Shown: positions 27,198 to 35,627 of the stretch, in pieces
Position numbering within the stretch: position 1 is the first letter of the stretch
Layout of the letters: each line of letters starts with the position of its first letter
Assembly (NCBI GenBank): GCA_945787635.1
Contig: CALZIK010000193.1
Location: forward strand, 24,875 to 88,874
DNA length: 64,000 nt
Source: Thermoanaerobaculia bacterium
Lineage (GTDB): Bacteria; Acidobacteriota; Thermoanaerobaculia; Multivoradales; JAHEKO01
Direction: 5' to 3'
Position numbers and translations under genes: made by a program
The notes under the pieces: generated by a model
What the model was told of the DNA's origin: nothing
Seen by the model: only the letters and a program-made list of their open reading frames with translations
The model's database searches: none

Positions 27198-27309
27198 AGA
27201 TCCACGGGCTCATGAGGCCACTGAATGTACTTGAGAGTATCGGGAGCTAGAAAGAAATCAGTTCGGAAAAGGGATTCGGCCAGAGGGACGGGTCCATTCC
27301 AGTTCGCGA

Positions 27310-27332
27310 GGGGTGTCGATTTACGACACCCC
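27310..27332 (+). terminator. Hairpin after tRNA-Met
   Basis: GGGGTGTCG (27310-27318) pairs perfectly with CGACACCCC (27324-27332) around an ATTTA loop. Only TT follows, so it is either a terminator of intermediate strength for the tRNA or a leader hairpin of the next gene. Confidence 0.55.
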
Positions 27333-27373
27333 TTCGGTCGTTCAGGCGAGCGATCGTCGCGATCGGAGGGCGC

Positions 27374-28120
27374 ATGAAAAGCCAACTGGGGCTGGTCACA
27401 CGACTTCAACAGGCTCTCACCGAGGCTGCCGATCTCCACGCGTTACTTTCCGGCATCCCGGATTGGATGCAGGAGCTCCACGACGAGCACAGCGGCCGCA
27501 AAACAGAGATCGAGACCCTTGAAGAATCCCTCGCTGCCGCCGCCACCGACCGTCGAACCGCCGAGGCCACCGAAGCAGACTGTCAAGAGAAACTCAAGGC
27601 GTATCAGGATCAGATCAGCCAGGTTCGCAACCAGCGCGAATACGGAGCTCTGCTGCAGGAGATCGACACCGTCAAGAACCAAATCCGCGACTGCGAAGAG
27701 CAGGCGCTCGCCGCTCTCGAAGAGTACGAAGCCGCCGAGAAGCTGCGCAATGAAGCCACCGAGGCCTTCGCCGACCTCGACCAGCGCTATTCCGAGTCGT
27801 TGAAAAAATGGGAAGCCGAAAAGCCCGACATCGCCCAGCAAGCCGAAGCGGTGAAGAAGGAGATCCAGGAGCTCGAGCAGGCTTTGCCCCAGAGGATCCT
27901 CATCCACTTCCGCAGGGTCTTCGAGCGTCATCATGGCAACGCCATGGCTGCAGTCCAGGAAGTCCAGCAGACCGGCAAGAAAGCCGCACACATCTGGCAC
28001 TGTGGAGCCTGCAACTACCGGGTTCGGCCCCAGGCGGTCGTCGAGATCACCAACAAGGGCAGCCTGGTCCTGTGCGACAGCTGTAAGCGGATTCTCTACC
28101 TCGCCGAGGCATCGGCTTGA
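27374..28120 (+). CDS. C4 zinc-ribbon coiled-coil protein, CdsZ/DUF164-like
   Basis: This 248-residue protein has two long coiled-coil arms (about residues 15-175) and a C-terminal zinc ribbon with CGAC and CDSC knuckles, the layout of the zf-RING_7 family that includes CdsZ. Members are proposed to bind nucleic acid or act as chaperone-like adaptors. A heptad-rich stretch with QREYGALLQEIDTVKNQI is characteristic. It is cytosolic and is followed 34 bases later by yggS. Precise function is unknown. Confidence 0.85.
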   Translation: MKSQLGLVTRLQQALTEAADLHALLSGIPDWMQELHDEHSGRKTEIETLEESLAAAATDRRTAEATEADCQEKLKAYQDQISQVRNQREYGALLQEIDTVKNQIRDCEEQALAALEEYEAAEKLRNEATEAFADLDQRYSESLKKWEAEKPDIAQQAEAVKKEIQELEQALPQRILIHFRRVFERHHGNAMAAVQEVQQTGKKAAHIWHCGACNYRVRPQAVVEITNKGSLVLCDSCKRILYLAEASA

Positions 28121-28154
28121 TCAGGCCGGGAAACCGGCTCTCCTTCGCGGCGAC

Positions 28155-28853
28155 ATGACCGCCGGCGTGCCCGCGCGGCTCGCATCGATCCGGGATCGAA
28201 TCGACCGGGCCTGCGCTCGAGCCGGGCGCCAACCCGACGAGATTACCTTGATCGGAGCCGCCAAGCGTCAGCCCGCCGAGCGCATTCGGGCGGCTGCCGA
28301 AGCCGGTCTCGTCGATTTTGGCGAGAATCTGGTTCAGGAAGCCGAAGCCCACCACGGCCTGCTTGCGGGTCGCGATCTCCGGTGGCACCTCATCGGACCG
28401 CTGCAGTCCAACAAGGCGCGCAGAGCGGCGGGCCTTTTCGACTGGATACACTCAGTCGATCGTCTAAAGATCGCAAGGGCTCTCGATCGCGAGGCCAAGG
28501 GCGTGGACAGGTCCATCTTCGGCCTGATCGAAGTCAATCTCGGCGCCGAGCCCTCCAAGCACGGTTTTGCGCCCGAGGAGCTCACCGCCGCTGCCGATGA
28601 GCTTCTCGGCTTGGGAAGCCTCGAAATCGTGGGCCTCATGGCCATACCCCCGCAATCGACCGACGAGACCGAAGTACGCAGGTGGTTTCGCCACCTGCGC
28701 GAGCTTCGCGACGGCTTCTTCCCAGCCTCTCCCAAGAGAAAGGGCCTCCTCTCGATGGGGATGAGCGCCGATTTCGAGATAGCCATCGAGGAGGGCGCGA
28801 CCCACGTGCGGGTGGGCACCGACCTCTTCGGTCTTCGCCAACCTCGACCCTGA
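28155..28853 (+). CDS. yggS: YggS/PLPBP-family pyridoxal-phosphate homeostasis protein
   Basis: The 232-residue single-domain TIM-barrel protein binds PLP through Lys37 (GAAKRQPAE). The family blocks WHLIGPLQSNK, a central EVNLG strand and the C-terminal LSMGMSADFEIAIEEG are all present. These proteins carry PLP and keep its pool and linked amino-acid metabolism balanced; no enzyme activity is established. I start at ATG 28155 because upstream in-frame codons run inside the zinc-ribbon gene. hutI follows 11 bases later. Confidence 0.93.
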   Translation: MTAGVPARLASIRDRIDRACARAGRQPDEITLIGAAKRQPAERIRAAAEAGLVDFGENLVQEAEAHHGLLAGRDLRWHLIGPLQSNKARRAAGLFDWIHSVDRLKIARALDREAKGVDRSIFGLIEVNLGAEPSKHGFAPEELTAAADELLGLGSLEIVGLMAIPPQSTDETEVRRWFRHLRELRDGFFPASPKRKGLLSMGMSADFEIAIEEGATHVRVGTDLFGLRQPRP

Positions 28854-28864
28854 GGGCCTTTCTG

Positions 28865-30193
28865 ATGAGCGACCTGTTGATCACCAATCTCGCCGAGGTC
28901 GCGACCCCGATCGGAAGCAGTCCCCGGCGAGGCAACGACCAAGGCGCGATCCAAAGGTACGCAAACGCCGCGGTGCTGTGCCGAGACGGGCACATCGCTT
29001 TCGTCGGAAGCGAGAGCGAGCTCGGCGAGCGCTTCGGCGAGCTCGCGGAGGTCTCCCGCCTCGATGGCCGACGGGGCACGCTGATTCCCGGGTTCGTCGA
29101 TGCCCACACCCACCTGCCCTGGGCCGGCAGCCGCGAACACGAGTTCGCGCAGCGCCTGGCAGGTGCGACTTACCAGGAAATCTCGGCGGCCGGAGGCGGC
29201 ATCCTCTCCACGGTTCGCTCCACGCGGGCGGCAGCTGAGGACGACCTCGTCAAACAGGTCTTGGTGCGAATGGACCGGATGCTCGATCTGGGCACTACGA
29301 CTGCGGAGGCCAAGAGCGGTTACGGACTCAACCTCGACGACGAGCTCAAGCAGCTGCGGGCGATTCGACGGGCCGGCGAGAGCCACCCGGTCGATCTCAA
29401 GGCGACCCTGCTCGCGGCGCATGAAACGCCCCCCGAGTACCGGAACCAGCGAGAACGCTACCTCGACATCATCTGCCAAGACATCGTGCCCCGCGTGGCG
29501 GAGGAGAAACTGGCCGGTTTCTCGGACGTCTTCTGTGAGCACGGGGTGTTCTCCGCCGACGAGTCCCGGCGGGTGTTGGCAGCCGGTAAGCGGCACGGTC
29601 TACTCCCCCGGCTCCACGCGGACGAATTCGTCGATTCCGGCGGCGCCGAGCTGGCGGCCGAGCTCGGGGCTCTTTCGGCAGACCACTTGATCGCGATCTC
29701 GGAGACCGGTATCGAGGCCTTGTCACGAAGCGGCGTCACCGCCGTCTTGCTTCCGGGAACCAGCTTCTTCCTCATGAAACATACCTATGCTCCGGCGCGG
29801 CGCCTGATCGACGCCGGGGTCGCGGTCGCGCTGGCCACCGACTGCAATCCCGGCTCTTCACACACCGAGTCGATGCCCATGGTGGTCGTCCTCGCGGTCT
29901 TCGAGCTCGGCCTTTCGGTGGAAGAGGCGCTCACCGCCGCGACCCTCAACTCGGCCTGCTCGCTGGGCCTCGGCGACGAGATCGGCTCGATCGAGCCCGG
30001 CAAGCGCGCGGATCTCGTGCTGCTCGACGTACCCAACGCCCTTCACCTGGCCTACCACTACGGAATCAATCCGGTCTCGGCGGTGGTCAAGAACGGTCAA
30101 GTGGTGCGACGCGAGCGGACCCCTTGCATGCCCGGTTCGCCGTCCAACGACTCTGGGCGACGGCAGCCCCCTGAGCGCCACAACTCCGGTTAG
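28865..30193 (+). CDS. hutI: Imidazolonepropionase
   Basis: The 442-residue metal-dependent hydrolase opens 4-imidazolone-5-propionate to N-formimino-glutamate in histidine degradation. The metal-binding DAHTHLPW near residue 80, the substrate-site GATYQEI segment, HADEF and SADH histidines and the late catalytic ATDCNPG mark the family. The remaining hut genes (hutH, hutU, a formiminoglutamate hydrolase) are not in the window. The gene follows yggS closely. Its end overlaps the stop of the convergent DUF3467 gene. A C-terminal tail of about 25 Pro/Ser/Arg-rich residues extends past the usual end. Confidence 0.94.
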   Translation: MSDLLITNLAEVATPIGSSPRRGNDQGAIQRYANAAVLCRDGHIAFVGSESELGERFGELAEVSRLDGRRGTLIPGFVDAHTHLPWAGSREHEFAQRLAGATYQEISAAGGGILSTVRSTRAAAEDDLVKQVLVRMDRMLDLGTTTAEAKSGYGLNLDDELKQLRAIRRAGESHPVDLKATLLAAHETPPEYRNQRERYLDIICQDIVPRVAEEKLAGFSDVFCEHGVFSADESRRVLAAGKRHGLLPRLHADEFVDSGGAELAAELGALSADHLIAISETGIEALSRSGVTAVLLPGTSFFLMKHTYAPARRLIDAGVAVALATDCNPGSSHTESMPMVVVLAVFELGLSVEEALTAATLNSACSLGLGDEIGSIEPGKRADLVLLDVPNALHLAYHYGINPVSAVVKNGQVVRRERTPCMPGSPSNDSGRRQPPERHNSG

Positions 30194-30471
30194 TTGACCG
30201 AGGAATCCCGGGAGGGCTCCGGCGCTTCCACCAGCGGCCCGAAGTTCTTCTCGTAGCGCTCCAGGTTCTCGGTCAGTGCGCGCACGATCCTCTTGAGATG
30301 GCCCGGGCTCGCCACCAGCCTGGCGGTCACGATCGCCTGCGGCGGTACCGCGTTGATGAAATCGAGGATGAACTCTTCGCGGGTATGGGTCACGCGAAGG
30401 AGGTTCGAATAACGCCCCTTGAGCTCTTCATCACCCACTTTTACATTGAGACCCTTGGCTTTTTCGGACAT
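30190..30471 (-). CDS. DUF3467-like small protein
   Basis: This 93-residue protein matches the DUF3467 pattern: GRYSNLLRVTHTREEFILDF followed by a PPQAIVTARLVASPGHLKR segment and a short helical end. Nothing is known of its chemistry; the fold is small and cytosolic. GGGAG precedes the ATG by six bases. It sits 21 bases after the Wzt-like ATPase gene, so it is likely co-transcribed with the exporter, which is unusual for the family and the only clue to its role. Confidence 0.8.
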   Translation of the reverse strand: MSEKAKGLNVKVGDEELKGRYSNLLRVTHTREEFILDFINAVPPQAIVTARLVASPGHLKRIVRALTENLERYEKNFGPLVEAPEPSRDSSVN

Positions 30472-30492
30472 TGATTTCTCCCGAAGAGAGGG

Positions 30493-31839
30493 TTACGCGT
30501 CGCGCGGAACCCTCGACCACTTTACGCCGCCCTCGAATCTCCACTCGTGGCGGGGGAAGTAGACACCTACTCCCTGCTCGCGCGCGGTCATGGTGAAGGT
30601 CAGAATCTTGCGCTGGTAGTCGTAAGCGTAGCCGTCGCGCGCGTGGACCGCCGCATCCAACGAATACTCGCCGGGAGCCAGACGGAGCGACGGGCAGACC
30701 AGGCGCACGACTACGTCGCCGCGCAAAGCGTCCGACTCGAAACCCGCGAGGGTGGTGTTCGTACCCCAGCACTCGAGCCCGCGAAAGGTGAACACGCCGA
30801 TCCCGAACACGAAATCCTCGAGTTCCTCATGCGCCCGCACCTGTAGCTCGAAAACGACCTGGTCGCCGGTCGAGAAGTTGTAGCGCTCGGTGCCATCCGC
30901 AGCCAGAAGGCGCGCGCTCATGACCTCGGCTTCGCGTGTTCCCCAACGCAACACCTCGCCGCCTTCCCCTTCGTCGCCGGTCGCCTCGGCGGCGGCCCCC
31001 GATTCATCGCCTGCATCGCCAGCGCGTTCCGGCTCGCCTTGAACGGCCGACTGACGCTGCTCCTTGGCCTCCTGGTGGCCGCGCCCCTCGGCTTCGGCTA
31101 CCGCCTGCCGGTAGGCGTCGACGACGCGCCTGGGCTCACCCACCAGCCGCACCCGGCCGTTTTCCATCCACAGGCAACGATCCGCGAATTCCTCCACGAG
31201 CCCGAGCGAATGACTCACCAGCAGTACCGTATTGCCCCGCGCCAAAAACTCCTCGATTCGCCGGATACATCGATGCGCGAAAGCCTCGTCGCCGACCGCG
31301 AGGACCTCGTCGACCAGCAAGACATCGGGGTCCGTGTGAATCGCCACCGAGAAACCGAGCCGCACGTACATGCCGGACGAGTAGTTTTTGACCGGCTCGT
31401 CCATGAACTCCTCTAGGCCGGAGAACTCGACGATCTCCCGATAGCGCCGGTCGATCTCGCGCTTGGACAGGCCAAGCACGGCTCCGTTGATGAAGACGTT
31501 CTCGCGGCCCGAAATCTCGGGGTGAAAGCCCGCGCCCAGCTCGATGAGCGCCGCCACCCGCCCGTTGACCAGAATCTCGCCAGCGGTCGGCTTGAGGATT
31601 CCCGCCACCATTTTCAGAAGCGTCGACTTGCCCGAACCGTTCGCCCCGATAACGGCGAAGGCCTCGCCCGGACTGACCGCGAAGTTGAGATCGCGCACCG
31701 CGGGAATCAGCTCGCTCTGCTTGAGTCCGTCGGTCAAGCTGCGATCGAGCAGCGCGCTCTTCAAGGTCCTGAGCTTGTAGCCGGCAGCCATGCGCCGGTA
31801 ATCCTTGCCGAGCCCTCGAGCTTCGATCGCGGCGCTCAT
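30493..31839 (-). CDS. wzt: Wzt-type ABC transporter ATPase with C-terminal carbohydrate-binding domain
   Basis: This 448-residue protein energises export of a lipid-linked polysaccharide. The nucleotide-binding domain (about 1-245) has GANGSGKST, the signature YSSGM, Walker B VLLVDEVLAVGDE and the switch VSH. A roughly 50-residue Glu/Gly/Ala linker leads to a beta-rich C-terminal domain (about 300-448) like the Wzt domain that recognises the glycan end. The ATG at 31839 overlaps the permease stop by four bases. Teichoic-acid exporter ATPases are the close alternative. No glycosyltransferase cluster adjoins, so the exported glycan is unknown. Confidence 0.92.
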   Translation of the reverse strand: MSAAIEARGLGKDYRRMAAGYKLRTLKSALLDRSLTDGLKQSELIPAVRDLNFAVSPGEAFAVIGANGSGKSTLLKMVAGILKPTAGEILVNGRVAALIELGAGFHPEISGRENVFINGAVLGLSKREIDRRYREIVEFSGLEEFMDEPVKNYSSGMYVRLGFSVAIHTDPDVLLVDEVLAVGDEAFAHRCIRRIEEFLARGNTVLLVSHSLGLVEEFADRCLWMENGRVRLVGEPRRVVDAYRQAVAEAEGRGHQEAKEQRQSAVQGEPERAGDAGDESGAAAEATGDEGEGGEVLRWGTREAEVMSARLLAADGTERYNFSTGDQVVFELQVRAHEELEDFVFGIGVFTFRGLECWGTNTTLAGFESDALRGDVVVRLVCPSLRLAPGEYSLDAAVHARDGYAYDYQRKILTFTMTAREQGVGVYFPRHEWRFEGGVKWSRVPRDA

Positions 31840-32642
31840 ACAGCCTCCACCAGGCTGTCCGCGAGACGCGAGAAGAGCCAGCTGCCGAGCATCCAGGAGA
31901 CCAACGCCCAGCCGGCCATCTGCGCGAGCAGCACCGGTTCCGGCTGCAGCCCATTGAAGAGCACCTCCTGGAACGCCGTCGAGAAGGGCGCGAACGGATT
32001 CAGCCAGCGGATCGCCCAGTGCCCCCAGGCCACCTTGATGAACGACAGCGGAAACAACACCGGCGTCAGATAGAGCAGCACGGACAGGACGTTGGTCAGG
32101 ATGTCCTTGACGTCTTTGAAGTGGACGTTGAGCGCCGCCAGCCCAAGAGTTAGCCCGCCGACCACCAGAAACTCCAGACCGATGATCAGCGGCAGCCACA
32201 CGGCCCCCCAGCCCCCCACCGGAAAACCGGACAGGTGGCCCCAGAGCAGCCCCGCGGCGAGCACCGGCAGCGCGAACAGGAAATGAACCAGATTCGAAAG
32301 CACGAACACCATGGGCAGGATCTCTGCCGGAAACACCGCCTTGCGGATCAAGCCGGCGCCGGACAGCAGCGAGTCGGTTCCCTCGAGCAATGACGTCGAA
32401 ACCCAGATCCACGGGAACAGCCCGCACATCAGAAACAGGGGATATGGATTCGCCTCGTCGGCGAACTTGGGCGTGAAGATGTAGGTGAACACAAAGGAGT
32501 ACACGGCCAAGAGCAGCAACGGGTTGACCAGCGACCAGAAGTAACCCAGAAACGAGCCTCGGTAGCGCGCTTTGAGCTCGCGCACCACCAACGTGGAAAG
32601 CAGACTGCGGTATCGCAGCAGGCGACGGCTTACATCCAACAT
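31836..32642 (-). CDS. wzm: Wzm-type ABC-2 polysaccharide export permease
   Basis: The 268-residue inner-membrane protein has six hydrophobic spans and the ABC-2 features of O-antigen/teichoic acid exporters, including RELKARYRGSFLGYFWSLVNP on the first interfacial helix and LTPVLFPLSFI before the last spans. It pairs with the Wzt-like ATPase through an ATGA overlap. It lies 52 bases after the LivJ-like lipoprotein gene, so the two may share a transcript. Confidence 0.92.
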   Translation of the reverse strand: MLDVSRRLLRYRSLLSTLVVRELKARYRGSFLGYFWSLVNPLLLLAVYSFVFTYIFTPKFADEANPYPLFLMCGLFPWIWVSTSLLEGTDSLLSGAGLIRKAVFPAEILPMVFVLSNLVHFLFALPVLAAGLLWGHLSGFPVGGWGAVWLPLIIGLEFLVVGGLTLGLAALNVHFKDVKDILTNVLSVLLYLTPVLFPLSFIKVAWGHWAIRWLNPFAPFSTAFQEVLFNGLQPEPVLLAQMAGWALVSWMLGSWLFSRLADSLVEAV

Positions 32643-32694
32643 CTGGGGATCGGATATCCCGGTCGACCAGCTCGAGCTTCGGCGGTCTTGGGAT

Positions 32695-33870
32695 CTATCC
32701 GCTGTTGCGACGGCGCTGCGCCTCTTCGAGCCGGCGCAACCGCTCGAGAAGCTCGCGGCGCCGTTGCTCGATGTCTTTCTCGTAGTCCTTCAAACTACCG
32801 TCTTCCACGACGTAGACCCGCGGGAACTTCTGGACATCTCCGCGCTCGTCGAACTGAATGGTTCCGGTGACTCCGGTGAAGTCACGCAGACCGCGGACAT
32901 CCTTCCAGAGCTCGGTCGCGACCGTTTGACCTCCCTTGAGCGCCTCGATCAACACCATCAGCGCATCGTACCCGTGCGCGGCGTAGAGGTCCGGATTGAA
33001 GCCGTACTTGTCATGAAACGTCGTGACGAAGGCTTGAACCTTGGGGTCGTCGCTGGTGGCGTCAAACGCCGCCTGGGTCAGAAACACGCCTTCTCCGGCA
33101 TCGCCGGTCTGCTCGATCGCCGCCGGAGCGGCGAACGCCGACGTCGTCAGGATGCGCCCCTTGAAACCCTTGGCGCGCAGTTCCACGATCATGAGACCGA
33201 TGTCCTCTGCAAACGCCGCCAGATAGACACCCGACGGCTCGAGCGACACCACCCGGTCGATCAGCCCGGAGAAATCCGCGCCCGCCGGGTATTCGATCAC
33301 CTCGATCACCTCGCCATCGTTGCGCTCGAACTCCGCCTGAAAAACCTCCTTGATTCCACGGGCGTAGGTGTCCGACTTGGCCACAATGACCACTGTCTCC
33401 ATTTCCAGCTTCTGGGAAGCAAAGTTGCCCATCTTGGTTCCCTCGCGGGAATCGGACGGAAACACCCGGTAGAAGTTCTTCGAGATGCCGGTCAACTGCG
33501 GGTTCGAAGCCGACGGAGAGATCAGAACGCGATCATAGCGATCCGCGACCGCGACCATTTCGAGGGCCTCATCGGACATGACGCCTCCGATCACCGCCAT
33601 CGCACCCGCATCGATCTCTTCTTTGAGCTTCGCCGCCGCGGTTTTCGGGTCGCCCATCGAATCGACGATCGACACCTCGAGCTTGAACGGCAGGTTGACG
33701 TCCGCCTGAAGCTCGTCTAAGGCGAGTTCGACGCCCTTCTTGACCGCCTGGCCGTAGATCTCGAAACTCCCGGTCGCCGGAACGATCGCCGAGAATTTGA
33801 CCACCTCGTCCCTCTCACAGCTTGCGAAGGCCAGGACAATTGCAAGGCAGGCCAGGTTTTTTCGAGTCAT
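32695..33870 (-). CDS. LivJ-type ABC substrate-binding lipoprotein
   Basis: The 391-residue protein is a type I periplasmic binding protein of the branched-chain amino acid/amide group. A lipobox ends AFASC (Cys18). The core shows VPATGSFEIYGQAVKKGVEL near the start, a VIGGVMSDEA segment in the ligand cleft, and AAHGYDALMVLIEAL late. The last 30 residues are a highly charged helix (YEKDIEQRRRELLERL) not usual for the family. GGGAG sits seven bases upstream of ATG 33870; an earlier in-frame ATG would misplace the lipobox. No LivHMGF permease or ATPases are nearby, so it may be an orphan receptor. Confidence 0.9.
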   Translation of the reverse strand: MTRKNLACLAIVLAFASCERDEVVKFSAIVPATGSFEIYGQAVKKGVELALDELQADVNLPFKLEVSIVDSMGDPKTAAAKLKEEIDAGAMAVIGGVMSDEALEMVAVADRYDRVLISPSASNPQLTGISKNFYRVFPSDSREGTKMGNFASQKLEMETVVIVAKSDTYARGIKEVFQAEFERNDGEVIEVIEYPAGADFSGLIDRVVSLEPSGVYLAAFAEDIGLMIVELRAKGFKGRILTTSAFAAPAAIEQTGDAGEGVFLTQAAFDATSDDPKVQAFVTTFHDKYGFNPDLYAAHGYDALMVLIEALKGGQTVATELWKDVRGLRDFTGVTGTIQFDERGDVQKFPRVYVVEDGSLKDYEKDIEQRRRELLERLRRLEEAQRRRNSG

Positions 33871-33998
33871 GAGCAAACTCCCACTGAGACTTAGGTTGCA
33901 ACAACAGGATATCAACCTTTTACTCAAAGATCCCCTTGTCTCATTTCGACGTCACCGAGCGGCCACTGGTTCCAGGCAGACGGCGCTAGAATGGGCTC

Positions 33999-34307
33999 AT
34001 GACGGATTCTTCGAAGCTCACGCTCCGCTGTCCGGAATGCCAGAGCCATCTGGTCGTTGACGTCCGAACCGGCGAGATTCTGTTTCACAAGCCACACAGG
34101 TCCAGACCTGCGGGTGGCAAGGATTTCGATGAGCTTCTGAGTGACCTCGACAAAGACAAGGGGCACGCCGAAGAGGTGTTCAACCGCGAGATCTCGGCCC
34201 TCGAGGATCGCGACAGGCTTCTCGAGGACAAGTTCCGCGAAGCGCTCAAAAACGCCGAGGAATCTCCCGAAGACGAACCGCCTCCCAGACCCTTCGACCT
34301 CGACTGA
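33999..34307 (+). CDS. Small protein with N-terminal single zinc-knuckle and acidic helical tail
   Basis: The 102-residue protein opens with LRCPECQSHLVVDVRTGEIL, a CxxC knuckle plus two strands that looks like half of a zinc ribbon. It continues as a strongly charged helix (residues 40-85) and ends with PPPRPFDLD. With one CxxC it may dimerise to bind zinc. I do not recognise a named family. It stands alone, divergent from the LivJ-like gene and convergent with the DegP-like gene. Confidence 0.65.
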   Translation: MTDSSKLTLRCPECQSHLVVDVRTGEILFHKPHRSRPAGGKDFDELLSDLDKDKGHAEEVFNREISALEDRDRLLEDKFREALKNAEESPEDEPPPRPFDLD

Positions 34308-34328
34308 AGAGCTCGACGGAAACGCGAC

Positions 34329-35627
34329 CTAGAGGCGGAAGCTCAAGTAGTACGAGCGTCTGCCACGTCTCACCACCAATAGAAGGCCGCCCCGATCGAG
34401 CGCCCGGAGCACCTCTCGCGCCAAATGCTCCACGGTCTCGACAGGCTGCCCGTTCGCCGCGAGGATCAGGTCTCCGCGCCCGAGCCCCTTCCGATCCGCG
34501 GCCGAGCCGCGACGCACTCCGACGATCGTCAAACGGCCTCTCAGCTCCTCCACGAACAAACCGACCTGCGATTGCAGGTGGTTGACCCCGAGATCCGTGG
34601 GCGGCCGCTCGACGGGCAGATCGAGCCTTTGCTCGGCTCCGTCTCGCCAGATCTTCATCGGTACCCGGCTTCCCACCGCCACCGAGTAGACCGCGGTCAT
34701 GACGTCGTCCCGAGATGTGACATGCCGCTCTCCGACTTCGAGCACTACGTCACCAGGGCGAAAGCCCGATCGCGCCGAGGGCGAACCCGGATGGACCCGC
34801 TCGACCAAGGCGCCCCGATCGAGCGGGAGGTCGTAACGTCGGGCCACCTCGCGGTCGAGACTCAACAACCGCAACCCGGTCCAGATCGGCTGAAGTGAGC
34901 CATAGCGCAGAAGATCGTCAACGATCCGCCGGGCTCGATCGGCCGGAATGGCAAAACCGATCCCCTCAGCGCCGGCCACGATAGCGGTATTGATTCCGAT
35001 CACCTCACCGTCGAGGTTGACCAGAGGACCACCGGAGTTCCCCGGGTTGATCGAAGCATCGGTTTGAAGAAAGTCCGTGAACAGCCTTTCTCCGGTGTCC
35101 GCAGGAACCGTTCGGCCTCGGGCGGAAAGCACGCCGGTGGTCACCGAGTTCGAAAGGCCGAGCGGGTTGCCCAGCGCGATCACGGTCTCGCCGATCATCA
35201 GATCCGAGCTCGAGCCGAGCTCGACCGACGCCAGACTCGTGCCTTCGACCTTGAGCACTGCGAGGTCCGAGTCCCGATCGAAACCCAGGACCTCCGCCTC
35301 CAACTCGATGCCGTCGCCGAAGGTCACCAGAATGCGCGCCGCCCCATCGATTACGTGAGCGTTTGTAACGACCGTTCCGTTGGCGGCCACTACGAAGCCC
35401 GACCCCAGCGACTGCACCCGGCGCTGCCGGCCGAAATGTTGACCGAAGAAGGGATCCGCCTGCCGAACGATGGCCTCGGCCGAAATGTTGACCACCGCCG
35501 GCGCAACCCGGTCGACGATCTCGACCACGCGGGTGCGCCGGGATTCACTCGGTTGCGGCCTCGGGCTGGCTCCCAAAGGCGCCAGCGCCGAAGCCACGAA
35601 AAGCAGCGCGGCGATCCCTACTTTCAT
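34329..35627 (-). CDS. DegP/HtrA-like S1C serine protease with two PDZ domains
   Basis: This 432-residue exported protease degrades or refolds damaged envelope proteins. A short signal peptide (IAALLFVASALAPLGA) is followed by the trypsin-like domain with His91 (TNAHV), Asp121 (DRDSDLAVL) and Ser198 (NPGNSGGPL). Two PDZ domains follow, the second with VRRGSAADRKGLGRGD. The ATG overlaps the stop of the upstream ACOX-like gene by four bases, so the two are translationally coupled. The membrane-anchored DegS has only one PDZ, so a DegP/DegQ type is more likely. The coupling to a fatty acyl-CoA enzyme is unusual. Confidence 0.92.
   Translation of the reverse strand: MKVGIAALLFVASALAPLGASPRPQPSESRRTRVVEIVDRVAPAVVNISAEAIVRQADPFFGQHFGRQRRVQSLGSGFVVAANGTVVTNAHVIDGAARILVTFGDGIELEAEVLGFDRDSDLAVLKVEGTSLASVELGSSSDLMIGETVIALGNPLGLSNSVTTGVLSARGRTVPADTGERLFTDFLQTDASINPGNSGGPLVNLDGEVIGINTAIVAGAEGIGFAIPADRARRIVDDLLRYGSLQPIWTGLRLLSLDREVARRYDLPLDRGALVERVHPGSPSARSGFRPGDVVLEVGERHVTSRDDVMTAVYSVAVGSRVPMKIWRDGAEQRLDLPVERPPTDLGVNHLQSQVGLFVEELRGRLTIVGVRRGSAADRKGLGRGDLILAANGQPVETVEHLAREVLRALDRGGLLLVVRRGRRSYYLSFRL

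Noticed and set aside
31840..32427. Extension of the Wzt-like ATPase by about 196 codons upstream
   Set aside because: The extra part overlaps the Wzm gene in another frame and has no homology; ATG 31839 with its four-base overlap is the normal start.
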